A stretch of DNA of 64,000 nucleotides from Turritopsis dohrnii. Taxonomy: Eukaryota > Cnidaria > Hydrozoa > Anthoathecata > Oceaniidae. This document shows, one piece after another, positions 36,271 to 60,303 of this stretch. Each line of letters begins with the position of its first letter. The first letter of the stretch is position 1. The notes beneath the pieces are model-generated. The model saw nothing but the letters and a program-made list of their open reading frames with translations. It did not search any database and had not been told where the DNA came from. Position numbers and translations under genes: made by a program. Location of the stretch: positions 558,001 to 622,000 of the forward strand of contig BQMF02000058.1 of the NCBI GenBank assembly GCA_027922465.2, read 5' to 3'.

Positions 36271-37149
36271 GTTCTTTATAAAAAACCGTATTATCTCAGG
36301 ATTTGTTCACTGAATGAAATTTATGCGCCAAGAGAGGGTATTTAGGCTTGTGTTGTGTGTCCCAGATGATTGAAGATGATGTAAAATACTTGTTTTAAAA
36401 CAACAAACTAAAATGATGCAAATAATTATTTTGCACCTGATTTCCATATCTTAATTGGATTCTGTAAACTTCTAATCTGCGCATGCTTCGATTTTGAAAC
36501 GAAGGAGAAGAAAATAGCCGATGTTTTACTTGGCTTCCTCACCAAGTACACACTCGAAAAACTACTAAAATTCGCATTTACCATGATGATGCGCTGGGAT
36601 GATTTTGTATTTTATGTATGAGGTTTTAACGTTTCAAATTCAGTTACAATATGATGAATATGATAATCATAATTTAAGGGTCTCCTACCTTCACCAAAAA
36701 GAATGACTGGTTCATAAAACATTTTTAAGGAACTTTATATCCTATGTATCACAGCCTCAATAACATATTTGGGTTTCAAAGAATATGCAATGATTATAGG
36801 TATGTTATAGGTCCCTTTCCCCAAGGCAGGTATAAAAATTCGATATCCCAAATTGTATATCACTTCATCGTTAAGTGTTGCTCTTTCGCGTAAATTCTGA
36901 ATTAAGAGCAGCTTCTGGAAACATTATGAAATTCTTTGGATGAACGGTAAAAGACTGGGCACTGAGTAGTAAGCGCTCAGAGGGTGTACAGACTGAAAAT
37001 GCACAAATTTGATCACCAGACTTCAGATATCAAACGCCATTATGATTCTCTCTAAGTAAAAGACCGTTGATGCGCATAATAAAAGTTACTCTGCAAATCA
37101 CACCGTGCATACAGGTTATCATTAACTGTGCATTGTATGTTCTCCTATA

Positions 37150-37340
37150 TTCAGTGTTTCTCCCACAAAACACTCTCTCGAACAAGAGGAGAGCGGATAT
37201 ATAATTGCGGCTCGGTTTTTACGTCGGGACAAATTTCTGTTAGCAGATGTGAAGTCGTGCCTCTTAAGGAATTGTGTCGTTGTGTCACGAAACCTCCTTT
37301 TTTAAAAGTGTGTGTCGTTGTTGTGTTGTGGGGGTGGTGA
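37150..37340 (-). pseudogene. Second copy of the retroelement nuclease-like module, fragment
   Basis: The minus strand reads FKKGGFVTQRHNSLRGTTSH and LLTEICPDVKTEPQL, which lines up with PRGGFIISRHNELRDLTAKI and the EPML region of the module at 21450-22010. It is only the RHN..R and E-P part, followed by unrelated sequence. It lies about 260 bases upstream of HADHA exon 1. Confidence 0.65.
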
Positions 37341-37351
37341 ATCCACCCGTC

Positions 37352-37387
<36 letters not shown>

Positions 37388-37597
37388 GTTGTCATCTTTG
37401 CTCTTCCCACAAATCTGCAAATTACTCTCTTCACTTGCTATACACTGGACTTTGAACTGTTGGACTTCAAACTTCCATTATAGGCGACCGACTGACAATA
37501 TCATCAGCAGTTATATGCAACTTTAGCTTCACATGTATACCAGTTTTATGAAGATAATATTTTTCACTATTATAGATTAAATAAAGATAAATTCACA

Positions 37598-50507
<12,910 letters not shown>

Positions 50508-51061
50508 AAACTTTTTTCTTGTTTTTAGTTAATTTTGTAATTTAAAAACGTTCTTACAATAATGTATAATACAACGTATGCTAATTTACTGGCACCATTA
50601 TCGAGAGAACAAGAACCAAAAATACGAGGACCCCTGTTAAGTAGTGCTTGAAGGCTTTAACCTTGCGGATTTTGTTTGGTGCTTACGAAGGTGCGCATTG
50701 TGCAACTTAATGCTTGTGTATATGTATGTGCAGCTTAAAACATTTATTAAACTAATATGTTTTATGTATATATGTTTTATGGGATGTTTAACACCTTTTT
50801 TTTACACTTGCTTGTGTAACATTCCTTCATTGTGGAATCGATTGGGAGATTTTGGTGGAAAATGTTCAATAAAAAAACTGGGAAATTAGTTCATGTTCCT
50901 GTAGTGGTATTTGTTCGCAATGGCCAAAATGCACATGCAAATGTCTAAAATGTTCAACTGACAGTTTATTTTATTGTGTTTATTTTACATGAAGATAAAT
51001 TTGTTTTATTCAATGATGTTTTTCATTTCCCTAATAAAATCAGGCTTAAGAAGATGATTCC

Positions 51062-51371
51062 CCAACCTCGTTTCCAGGGCTTCTTGCCTTTTTTATATAC
51101 GGACGGCGACAATACATCGGTCTGTGTTTCCGCCATTTTCTAATTGTTTTACACGTCGCTGCTCACTCGTTTCTATAGTTATTCGTTTCGTGATGTCATG
51201 CACGTCTCTGTGATAGTACTAAGATTGTTCGCAGGAACTTGGGACATCAAGACTAATTTGCATCAATTTAAACCCACAGAATATCTGTGGGTTCGACCGG
51301 CCGATGCCAGGGCTTTCTTCGCCGCCGTCCGTATATATCAAAAAGGCAAGAAGCCCTGGGAACGAGGTTGG
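51062..51371. mobile_element. 310-bp MITE with 8-bp target duplication
   Basis: Inverted ends of about 47 bases start CCAACCTCGTTTCCAGGGCT (51062) and close with the inverse (51371). The eight bases ATGATTCC flank both sides (51054-51061 and 51372-51379). An 8-bp duplication suggests hAT or P superfamily. Solo ends of the same family occur near 345, 6955, 30121 and 30297, so it is common in this genome. Confidence 0.87.
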
Positions 51372-52498
51372 ATGATTCCATGCTTTATCAAAATTATTAG
51401 ATTTCGCTAAGCGAAAGATATTGATTTCGTCTTGGTATCTATCTATCTATGATGTTCGGCGAATTTTTTTGTTCCGTACTTCCCTGCCAATCCCGATTCG
51501 GTTTCGTTTTAAGAGACAGTTTATGAAACCCCGAAATCCCGCTATTTTTTGCACCAAGTTGAAAGAAGTGGAAGCTTGTGCTTGGACCTTGTGTTTGTTG
51601 TAATCGTTGTAATCTGTTATTTTGTCTGTGAAACACAAATACAGTGTTGATATTGATAATTTATTTTTAAACATAAGCAGAAAAACAAGAAAAAACAAGA
51701 ATTATATGCGAAGCTTTTCGACTATATTGTCATCATCAGGCTATGTTGTTATATTTTGTGAAATATAGAAAGCTATGATGGTCAACTACGTTTGTTTGAC
51801 ATGCCCCAAAAAATTCATGAAGAAACAATGAGAAAATTTGAGCATGTTCTAAGTTTCACAGCGCATTTTATTTTTAAAAACCATGATCATGCTTAAAGGA
51901 AAATTTCCCAAGTTTAAAGAGCCATTTGTAATGTTCCGATTATATATGCGAAGTTCTTTCTCGTGGCAGTGACAGTTTGTTAAAGAAAGCTTTCTTATAA
52001 ATTCCCTATTATTCCTCAGCAAATTCGTTAAATTGTTTTTTAGAAAATTTCGACTGATAAGAGCTGAAATGAAGAGATAACAATAAAGCTTTGTTTTCTT
52101 TTGACCATTTTATAAAGTGAAGGTTTAAGACTGGTGGTTTTTTTTGTTTTGCTTTTTGTTTGTTTGTTTTTTTGTCATTGCGGCATCAAAGATTTTCTGA
52201 ATTGTCTTTCTTGTGCATTCAGAAATCCAATTTTTTAGTTTTTGGCTGTTTTTTGCCTTTTCGATGACAGATATAATATATACACATTCTGTGGGGTGGT
52301 TACTGGCATAGCTTTTTATTACTTGTGATGTATAGAGATCCAGATTCTTCTTTCTCTCACTTCATATATATAAGTAGGGTAAGTGAAAGACAATCTGAGG
52401 TAATCGAGAAGCATTTACAATTCTGAAACTAGAGAGAGAAGCATCAAATAGGCATTGTGTAGAATCTGAAAATTAAACTGCATATATAACTTTGCATA

Positions 52499-52909
52499 CC
52501 GTAAATGACCGTTTAAGCACCCAGGACTCAATTAATTGCCCGTCCGATTAAGCGCCAAGGTCCAAAACTGAAGCTGGGCGCCTATTCGGCGAAAACATAA
52601 TAATATTGAGAAAAACATGGTTTTTAGTTGAACTATATTTCAGCAAAATGAAGGAAAGTTAATAACACAGGAATGAATTATTTTCATCACAAAGTGAGAG
52701 TATTTTATCGAGCTTTTTCTGAAGTTGCTCGAGTAGGACACAAGCAGTTCCTTTGTCAGTATTCAGTGAAAAGATAAACTGTATTAGTGATTTTAGAGAT
52801 TATTTTATTAACCACCCAGGACTCAATTAAGCGCTCCTTCCGTATAAGCGCCCACAATAAAAGTTCAAAAAATTATAAGCGCCCAGGGCACTTAATCGGT
52901 CATTTACGG
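52499..52909. mobile_element. 411-bp TA-flanked MITE
   Basis: Ends CCGTAAATGACCGTTTAAGC (52499) and, inverted, CCGTAAATGACCGATTAAGT (52909), with TA at both borders (52497-52498 and 52910-52911). TTAAGCGCC-type repeats lie inside each end. No transposase. Confidence 0.82.
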
Positions 52910-54309
52910 TATGCTGCTTGAGTTCTTTAGAAAATTATAATCATCATGTATCTGTACAAAATGATTGTTTAGTTATTGTAGGAAGTGTCATTTTGTGAGA
53001 GGGACATTTTTATAAAACATGTCGTGTCAATTTATCTGTTTTATTATTTTTAAGTATTATAGTCATTATCAAGAGTAATCAATATCAATGTATGAGTTGG
53101 TATGAAGATATAAGCCTGACAAACTTGAAACATTTAAATCCATGGAACCGTTGAACCAAAGACAGATGTGACCATGCTCATTGTGCACTGTTCGGTACTT
53201 CCGGTTATGGTTTCAAATTGATACAATAGCAATTAATCATTATGCACTGTTCCGCACTTTCGGTTATGGTTTCAAATTGATACAATAGCAAATTAATCAT
53301 TTGAAGGAACATGCAATCCATTCAACCTTGTTTTAAAGTTAAATTTTCTAGACATATCAATGTGCAACATAAACTGAGCCTTGGTCATTATTTCTGGAAT
53401 AATGTATGAGAAAATTATTAGCAAAGTTTGAAAGATACACGTTTTTTGGTTCATAAAGAACCTTAAGTTCCCCATTATTAGTTTAGAGAGTATCAGCTGT
53501 ATTTCCACTATATTACTTTCTCACTTTTTTATGAATGCATATAACTTATGACCTTGCTATTTTGGACAGCTGGTTTTTGACTGTTTTTCAATTGTTTCTT
53601 TTTGAAAATATGAATGTTTTAAGTTAAATAATACTTACATATGTTTTGAATCATATATTTTATTTAAGTGATTTTCCTGTCTATATATTTCCAACTATTA
53701 GTGCCAGAAACATGTATAAAGAACTGGAAATTATTGTTGCATAAACCACTTTGTTTTATCCTCATGTTACTCGTCTTTTCCACTTTACTTTTACATAACC
53801 GCGTCCTTTGATTGAAATAAAAAGTTCGAACCATTATAGCAAAGTAAATGAAGCATTATAGGGTTTTCCTCTCTTGAAACTAATAATGATATAGTTATTT
53901 CATTAATTTTTCTAAAAAACTATCAGATGTATAGTCTACATGTACATGTCGGTTTTCACGCATTCTCTGTCATCGCTGGCTGACGAGTGATTACGCGCAC
54001 TTACTGCGCATCCCTTACATGTTGATGTAGTTTTTAAAAGAACAATAACTTTCATTTATCTACACGGCAACTAGCCAGCCTCTGTCACTAACGCATGCAC
54101 TAACGTCACTAACGAATTATAGCGAACTACCAAGACATCGTTTTTTCCCCTCCATTGGAACAATGATTTTGTTACTTTCAAGACCTCTTTTTAAAAATAA
54201 GTCTGCACCCGATACGTTTCGCGAAATCTTACTCAATCTCGTTGAGTCTTGTTTACTTTCACTCTGATCTGTTTTACTATACCTTTTGACGATTCCTACG
54301 TATAGTTAA

Positions 54310-54620
54310 CTCTCTCTATCTCCAACAAATCCAACAAAAAGCTTGTTACTTGGACGTTTGGTGTCAAATCATTGAGACGGGAATGATTAACAAGGGGGCA
54401 TCAGAGATGTTTGGTGTTGCAAAAAACACAAGATCGAGGTGAATGATCTATCTATATTATAATGTTAACGAAAATCGAAAAATCTTTCTGAGCATCTCTA
54501 GTCAACCTTTGGTAACCCTTCCTGCTTAATTAGTAAAAAATCGATTTTCTCGAACTTTCTCGATCTCGAACAAATTTGATGGTCCCTTTGCGAGTTCGAG
54601 ATAAATCTAAAATTTATCAC
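54310..54620 (+). pseudogene. Tigger/pogo-like N-terminal (helix-turn-helix) remnant
   Basis: The plus strand reads VWCQIIETGMINKGASEMFG then VAKNTRSR, the pattern of the pipsqueak-type HTH of pogo/Tigger transposases (E-x-G...A-x-x-F-G-V...N-T). Just after it, repeated TTCTCGAACTTTCTCGATCTCGAA and GAGTTCGAGATAAAT motifs resemble the ends of such elements. The frame is broken. Confidence 0.42.
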
Positions 54621-55032
54621 AGTTGAAATTATCACATCTTTGTATGAAGTACTGATGGAAAATATTGGCAAAACGCTTCCACCTGTTGTAGTTGAATACA
54701 GGCTGATATAGGCAGATTTCCAACTAGATGGTTTAGAGCTGATTACGCAGTTTAAACGAAATTTTGACATTGAAAACAAGGCGCAACATGCTTATAAAAG
54801 GATTGCAAATGCAATCGCAAATGAATACTCTGTTTTAATAGAGTATGCAACATCATCGAGACTCAAACATGAATCTCAGGGATTTTCGTGTTCATTGTTC
54901 TCTTCGTATTTACAATTCAAGATCATTCCTATCAACAAAGCCTTTCAAAATATATCTGTACCAAGAATATTCGAAAATGATGTGACAAAAACGTTTATCA
55001 ACGAACTGAATGAAACTCGTAATAAGTCTTAA
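54541..55032 (+). other. Unexplained open stretch, about 160 codons with one TAG
   Basis: One plus-strand frame runs from about 54579 to the stop at 55030-55032 with a single TAG near 54711. The part after it (54712-55032) is open for about 106 codons, long for DNA this AT-rich. It reads ADFQLDGLELITQFKRNFD at its start and TKTFINELNETRNKS at its end. It lacks an early ATG. An acceptor-like ATATAG directly precedes it, so it could be an exon, or a pseudogene or transposon remnant. I recognise no family. Confidence 0.35.
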
Positions 55033-56053
55033 ATTTGAAAATTAAACTACTCCATGTACAACAGAAACAAACAAAACGCCGAAGAAAAAACTGATCTCAT
55101 TATAGTGGAAACTGTCATCGGAGGTATACACATAAATTTTGCATTGTCCGCTAATTTTTCACTGCCTTAGCTATGTAACAAACCATTAAACAATCTTAAA
55201 CAGTCACTATATAGTGGTACTTCATGCTTGGATCAAGCAAATTTTGAAAAGTTTCGAAAATTTTGATGACTCAAAAACAAAACGTAAGGCTCCACGCAAT
55301 ACGTTTCTGCGGACCCACAATCGCTCTTGCTATGTGTATCGAGGCAATAACTTTAATTATTTAGTGCACGCTTCATAACACTTTTAACACTCATCAACAA
55401 CAATCATAATAAGTTAAAATGATCAACAGCCTTGTGGAAAGCAAACACCTGATGGCTTTAACTCGTCTTTTAGTTCCAGTTCTATCTCAATCCAATCCTT
55501 ATTCCAAATCATTTCCTAATTAAAGACTTCTTCTCACCACATTAAGAATAGTCTATCAGCTAGGTGGACCTAACCTTGACTGTCTTAGGGGCAAATTTTG
55601 ACCTATTGGAATGAAAAGGTATTAGTCTGACGTAATATAAAAATGATGTTGGCCATCTTGAATTTTCTTGTAGGTTGGTATTTTACAGACTTGAACTTTA
55701 AGGACCAGAGTTTTTACAAGATTAATGTTTCTTATTAAAACACTTATAAATTTACAATGGCTTGACAAACGTAACTGAAACTTTGTGTGAATACTCTATA
55801 TACCTTATACTTTAAACAAATATAAAAAAAAAAACGATAAAAAAAATAAAGAAAGGTTTGCTGAATCAGCAAAAATTTCATGAAATTCTACATTTTTTCA
55901 TTGTTCTGGTGTGTTACGTTTCTTAAAAAAAAACTTTTGATGTTTCTTACAAAAAAAATTCTTTCGGATTATTAAACTTTCAAGTGTGAAGCAGATTTGT
56001 GAAAGATTTCAAGGTAGTATCTGCAATAGTTTGAGAGTTACACAAATTTAAAT

Positions 56054-56335
56054 ATGGTATGGAATTTTAAAAAAAGTTATTGTCGTGCGAAAGTTGAAGA
56101 ACCTTCTCGAACTTACTATTGGGAAATCATAAAAATTAACCTGTCTTTTTCAGTTTTCAATGGCTTTTACCTTGCGACTTACCACGAACCCTGGATCGGA
56201 AAAAGAGATCCTGTATTCCAGGTTGGCGCTAGTTGCTGTAAAGCGACTTATATGAGTGGTGGAACTATAATCTTATGCCAAGGTGCCCCTCCCCTAGACT
56301 TCAATGTTGTGAATGACTTCTACCACACAAGCTAG
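56054..56335 (+). other. Unassigned 93-codon open frame
   Basis: It starts with ATG and contains a Cys/Gly-rich part (GASCCKATYMSGGTIILCQG) and an acidic end (LDFNVVNDFYHTS). A further open stretch follows at 56348-56557 and runs up to the left end of the hAT element. No family is recognised and no splice partners are seen. It may be chance, or a gene cut by the hAT insertion. Confidence 0.25.
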
Positions 56336-56525
56336 ACAGCTGCGTGGATGGCTTTATTAACAAGTACAACATTGAATTCTCGGGAAGGATTCGGAGAGGT
56401 ATGTTGTCTCAATCTTAGTGAAGGATTTAATACAACCAACATGTATGTCACCTATCGGTCACCGTATTTTTCGGAATGCAAGTGGAAATTAAATCATCGA
56501 ATACTTTTGTTTCAAGTTTGGAATG

Positions 56526-59500
56526 CAGGCCTCCCACTCCTTTTTCAGTCATTTTAATTAGGATTTTAGGAGTTTCTTGGACTAAATTTTAGGAGGATTT
56601 TAGGAAAAACAAAACTGTAAGTTAACAGAGATTATTATACAGAAAAAGAGTTCATACATTGACTACCCGACCCTTCAAGTTGAAAAAAAGATCAAAAGAA
56701 AAAATTTCCATTACTTTTCTTTCGAGACACTAGATTTAAAATTTAAGCTTTGAAGAGTTAAACATTTCCAACCAATATAAACAAGTTGTTAGAAACGAAG
56801 ATACTGAATATACATGAAATACTGAATCAAAATATGGAGATGTTCAAGGCAAAATATCATAAAACACAATCATTTTTTTGACAATTCGTCTCTGACTTTT
56901 TTAAGTGCCTGGACTTCTACTTCGAGTTTTCTCTTTCGCGTAAGTCCCATATCGATCAAGGATTGTGCTTTCTGCAATTCAACCCGTGATATTTTTGGTT
57001 TGGTTAGATGTTCTTGGAGCCGCAGATTCCCTTCTGAAATTGCTTCATCTGCTACCGAAATTCCATTTTCTTTGCTTCGAACTTCAGCTTCGATTTTTGC
57101 AGCCTTCTCCTTTTCCACAATTTCCATCCCTCTTTGCTCTTCAATTTTCTGTTGCCCATTTTTTTTCTCCTGTTGAACCTTTCTTTTAGCTTCAAGGTCC
57201 TGAAAGTACTTCAGTCTTGATGATTTTACAGACATGATTAACTGGTGGGTTATTGGAAATTCCAAGACACCTCCAATTTGGGAGTGATGATCTTTGATGA
57301 GGCTCAAAGCAACAATAGTTTCGTCACTTGTGGAACTGCCGTGAATAGACAGAAGATGTTTATTCAAGGAGAACCCTCTTTCCGGTGCACTATTTCCATG
57401 ACTAATGGAGAAAACACACTGCGCTAATGCGAAAAGCTGAGGATACTTGAGGCATCCAGAAACATCCTTCAATGTTCCAATTTGACTCCAGTAGTTATCA
57501 ATACGTTTGTAATGCCGATCATGTGAAATCTGAGGTAAACCCAAAGCTTCATATGCTTGTTTCCAGTAACTTTGTTGACAAGGTTTTTTGATAGGTTTCT
57601 CTTCAACATACCATTCAATGGGAACACTCTCACATTGGTAAGCTCTCCACTGTGTACGGACTTTATCACACAAATCTTCCACAGTAGTGTGTGAATCAAC
57701 CGAAAATACTTTTTGCAGCACATTCTTCAAAACACTACCAAACTTCAGGCAAAGATTTGAAATAGCACTGGTGGAACATGACTGATTTCTTTTCTCTGGG
57801 TGAAGGTATTGCGCATGTTTTATCAGTGAAATGTTGAATGGCAGATTCTCCTGTAAGTAATTCACTGATACTGCATAGAACATCAAGCAATTTTTTTTTA
57901 AAGAACTTTTATCATTCTGTGAAAGATCAGAGAGCAACATTTTGGTTTTTGTTCCCACATCAATGGCATTAAGTGACAGTTGATTCACACTCAATGTAAA
58001 ATCTACATTGACCATATCACCAACTGATTTCAGGCTTTGCATATCATTGATATTGGTATACAAACAGCTCCTACGAACAAACTTACTCATGAGGTTGCTG
58101 AGAAGATTTCCCATGACAGGATACAAAAGATGTATAAGTGGTTATCTGTCTGAAACTGCAACAAAAAGGTTTCAAAAAGTTGCGCTGTGAATGATATGAA
58201 TGATAAAAATGGTTTCGTCAAATCATTCTCCAAAACTTCTTTGATTCGTTAATAGCGCTTACTTTCTTTGACACCATTTTTGCCTTGTTTGGTTGCTTTG
58301 GAAGATATTTTAAAAAGTACTCTGTTAAATTATTCCACTGCTCCAACATTCTAACAGCAACTTTCTTTATTGTTACCCACCGAGTAGAAGAATGCTTGAT
58401 AGTAAAATGTGCTGCTATGTCTGTAATCTCCTCCAAACTAGAATAGTCTTCTCTCCTAGCACTAGAGAGTTTGAAAAAAGAGTTCACATCAACAACGAAC
58501 TGGTTAACATCAAAATCTAGTTTCAGCAACCCTTTCGCAAATGCATTGTGTACTTGATGCAAGGGACAAGTGCCAATATCTAAAAATGATGTATCATTCT
58601 CATTTTCTAACTGAGTTACCAAACGTCTTTGAAATGCAAGATTCACATTCGGACCATCCATTCCCAAATGTAACAGGTAGGACGAGTTCCATCCCATGTC
58701 CATTTGAAACTTGTAAAAGATGTTCATTAGTACAATGTCCAACAAACAATGAACCACAGTAGAAAGTAATAACCTGGTTACGTCTTTTTGACCAATACTG
58801 TACATAACCATCATATTGCTTCTGAATTTTAGAAGTTGTGGTTTCATCAAATTTGAAAGTGAAAGAACAATCACTGAAATCTTGAATCAATTTATCTTTT
58901 ACATATGGAGCAATGCCGAACTGTAAACTGTACTTCAATTTAGTTTCTCCTTGCTGACTTAGCTATTTCAGAGTCAGGAAACATACTTCTAAACAGTTCT
59001 GAGTCATTTTCTGCACTAGCAAATGAATGATTAGAAACAACACATTTCAAAGCTTGTAAGACTTCTGCTTTGCAAATTTTCTCCTCTGGAGTAAGAACTA
59101 ATTTCCCACCTGATAAATTAACTACACTGCCTGACGCAATTTGAAATGTTCTTTGTGAGGATTGCCCAGATGCAACTTTCTGTTTTTTTTGATGGCCCTG
59201 GGACTTTTGGTGTGATTTCACTTGAGCAATGCCACCACCATCTATTCTGAATGACTTACAACAAAGCTTACAATACGCACTATCTCTATCTTTAGACTGC
59301 TTTAACCATGTATACTGTTCTTCCCATTTAAAAGAATATGATGTTTTGCATTTGCTTGCCATTTTATACTATACTGATATATACATTTAACCTGAAAGAT
59401 CAACTAAAATCAGTCAAAGATAGTATACTCACTGAAAGAGAATTGAAAACAGAAATACAATATCACTGTTACATGCTAATACAAAATTCATTCCGTACAT

Positions 59501-59675
59501 GTTATATGTTGCACAACAAACGTAAAAACAAACACAGACATCATATAGTTCATACATAATTTGCAGTTTTTTAGGAAGTTTAGGAACATTAGCATAATTT
59601 TAGGAGGATTCTAGGAATTGGCCTTCTTTTTATCCTATTTTAGGAATTTTAGGAATTTTAGGTGTGGGAGGCCTG
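56526..59675 (-). mobile_element. 3150-bp hAT transposon
   Basis: The ends are CAGGCCTCCCAC (56526) and its inverse GTGGGAGGCCTG (59675), the CAGG-type ends of hAT elements. GGAATG flanks both sides (56520-56525 and 59676-59681), six bases of a probable 8-bp duplication. Just inside each end are runs of TTTTAGGA-type repeats (56555-56605 and 59567-59663), probable transposase-binding subterminal repeats. One broken transposase gene lies on the minus strand. Confidence 0.88.
56870..59362 (-). pseudogene. hAT transposase, at least three frameshifts
   Basis: The frame starts at 59362 (MASKCK). Domains in order: a BED-like zinc finger (CKLCCKSF...H...H, 59290-59200); the catalytic N-part with FKFDETTTSK near 58850; LGMDGPNVN near 58650; PLHQVHNAF near 58560; SSTRW near 58385; and, in the last part (58126-56870), the hAT dimerisation region with QLFALAQCVFSISHGNSAPERGFS, then a long Glu/Lys coiled coil. 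The frame shifts near 58945, again near 58700 and again near 58150, so no full product can be made. The type with SHGNSAPERGFS resembles ZBED/KIAA-like hAT families. Confidence 0.88.
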
Positions 59676-60303
59676 GGAATGTTTGTTATAAAATAGTGAA
59701 AGCGAAATTCTTCTGATGTTCCACCATTCTTTCAACTTGAAAAAAGCTTGACAAGTTCTTTGACACTTTACATCATCTCGACCTTTTCATTAATTTGAAT
59801 AATCTAATTCGAAGATCTTTTTCCCGTTAAGATTCGAATTACAGAGGTTCTATTGTACTGGTTTGTGAAAAAAGACAGAAGATTTGTTTTCTTTTACGAA
59901 AATTTAGCATCTGGTTTTGAGCTGTCAAGTAAGAGTAATAACGATAGGTCTAACGACAGTCAAATGATATGGTATGCACGCCAAAGTTTCCTCACAAGTT
60001 TTCGGTCAATTGAAGCTATTGAAATCATTCAACAAAGCAGTTTAACCAACTGCCTTCAAAACACAAACCTCATATTTTCAACTCACACGTAACCCACTAA
60101 CCCACTGAGACCCACCCCCTCCCCAGAGAACTACACGTCATACATTTGATAAATTATTTGTAAAAAAACCCACCCATGGAAGAATTATAGGTTGAACTCA
60201 AGAGATTTGTAAAAGAAAACTATAAAAAATGTCGTTCTTTGCAGTGACACAAAAAAATACAAAATTAGCAGTGAATCCGATGCTCTCCATATTTCTGGTG
60301 ATT
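59676..60303. other. Short intergenic region downstream of THOC2
   Basis: Holds the 3' UTR of THOC2 (minus strand) and about 400 bases of AT-rich DNA. I see no repeat or gene. No exact AATAAA is found on the minus strand within the first 150 bases. Confidence 0.5.

Larger units (their letters stand above)
34902..37597. other. Intergenic region between the C2 gene and HADHA
   Basis: No gene supported. It holds an inverted-repeat scrap at 35318-35400 (AACTCGACCCCTGC and GTCGAGTTAGCGGGG), like the end of a known type of MITE, a GC-rich block at about 36055-36270, a nuclease-like module remnant at 37150-37340 and a pure poly(T) run at about 37352-37385. The HADHA promoter must lie near its right end. 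Confidence 0.5.
50508..56525. other. Intergenic region between HADHA and the hAT element
   Basis: After the HADHA 3' UTR there are two complete MITEs (51062-51371 and 52499-52909), a near-exact duplication of about 55 bases at 53190-53300 (CTGTTCSGYACTTYCGGTTATGG... repeated), a Tigger-like remnant around 54310-54620 and two unexplained open stretches (54541-55032 and 56054-56335). No gene is assigned. Confidence 0.5.

Noticed and set aside
37352..37385. Poly(T) run as a terminator or functional tract
   Set aside because: A homopolymer of this kind in animal DNA is most simply a repeat tail or slippage.
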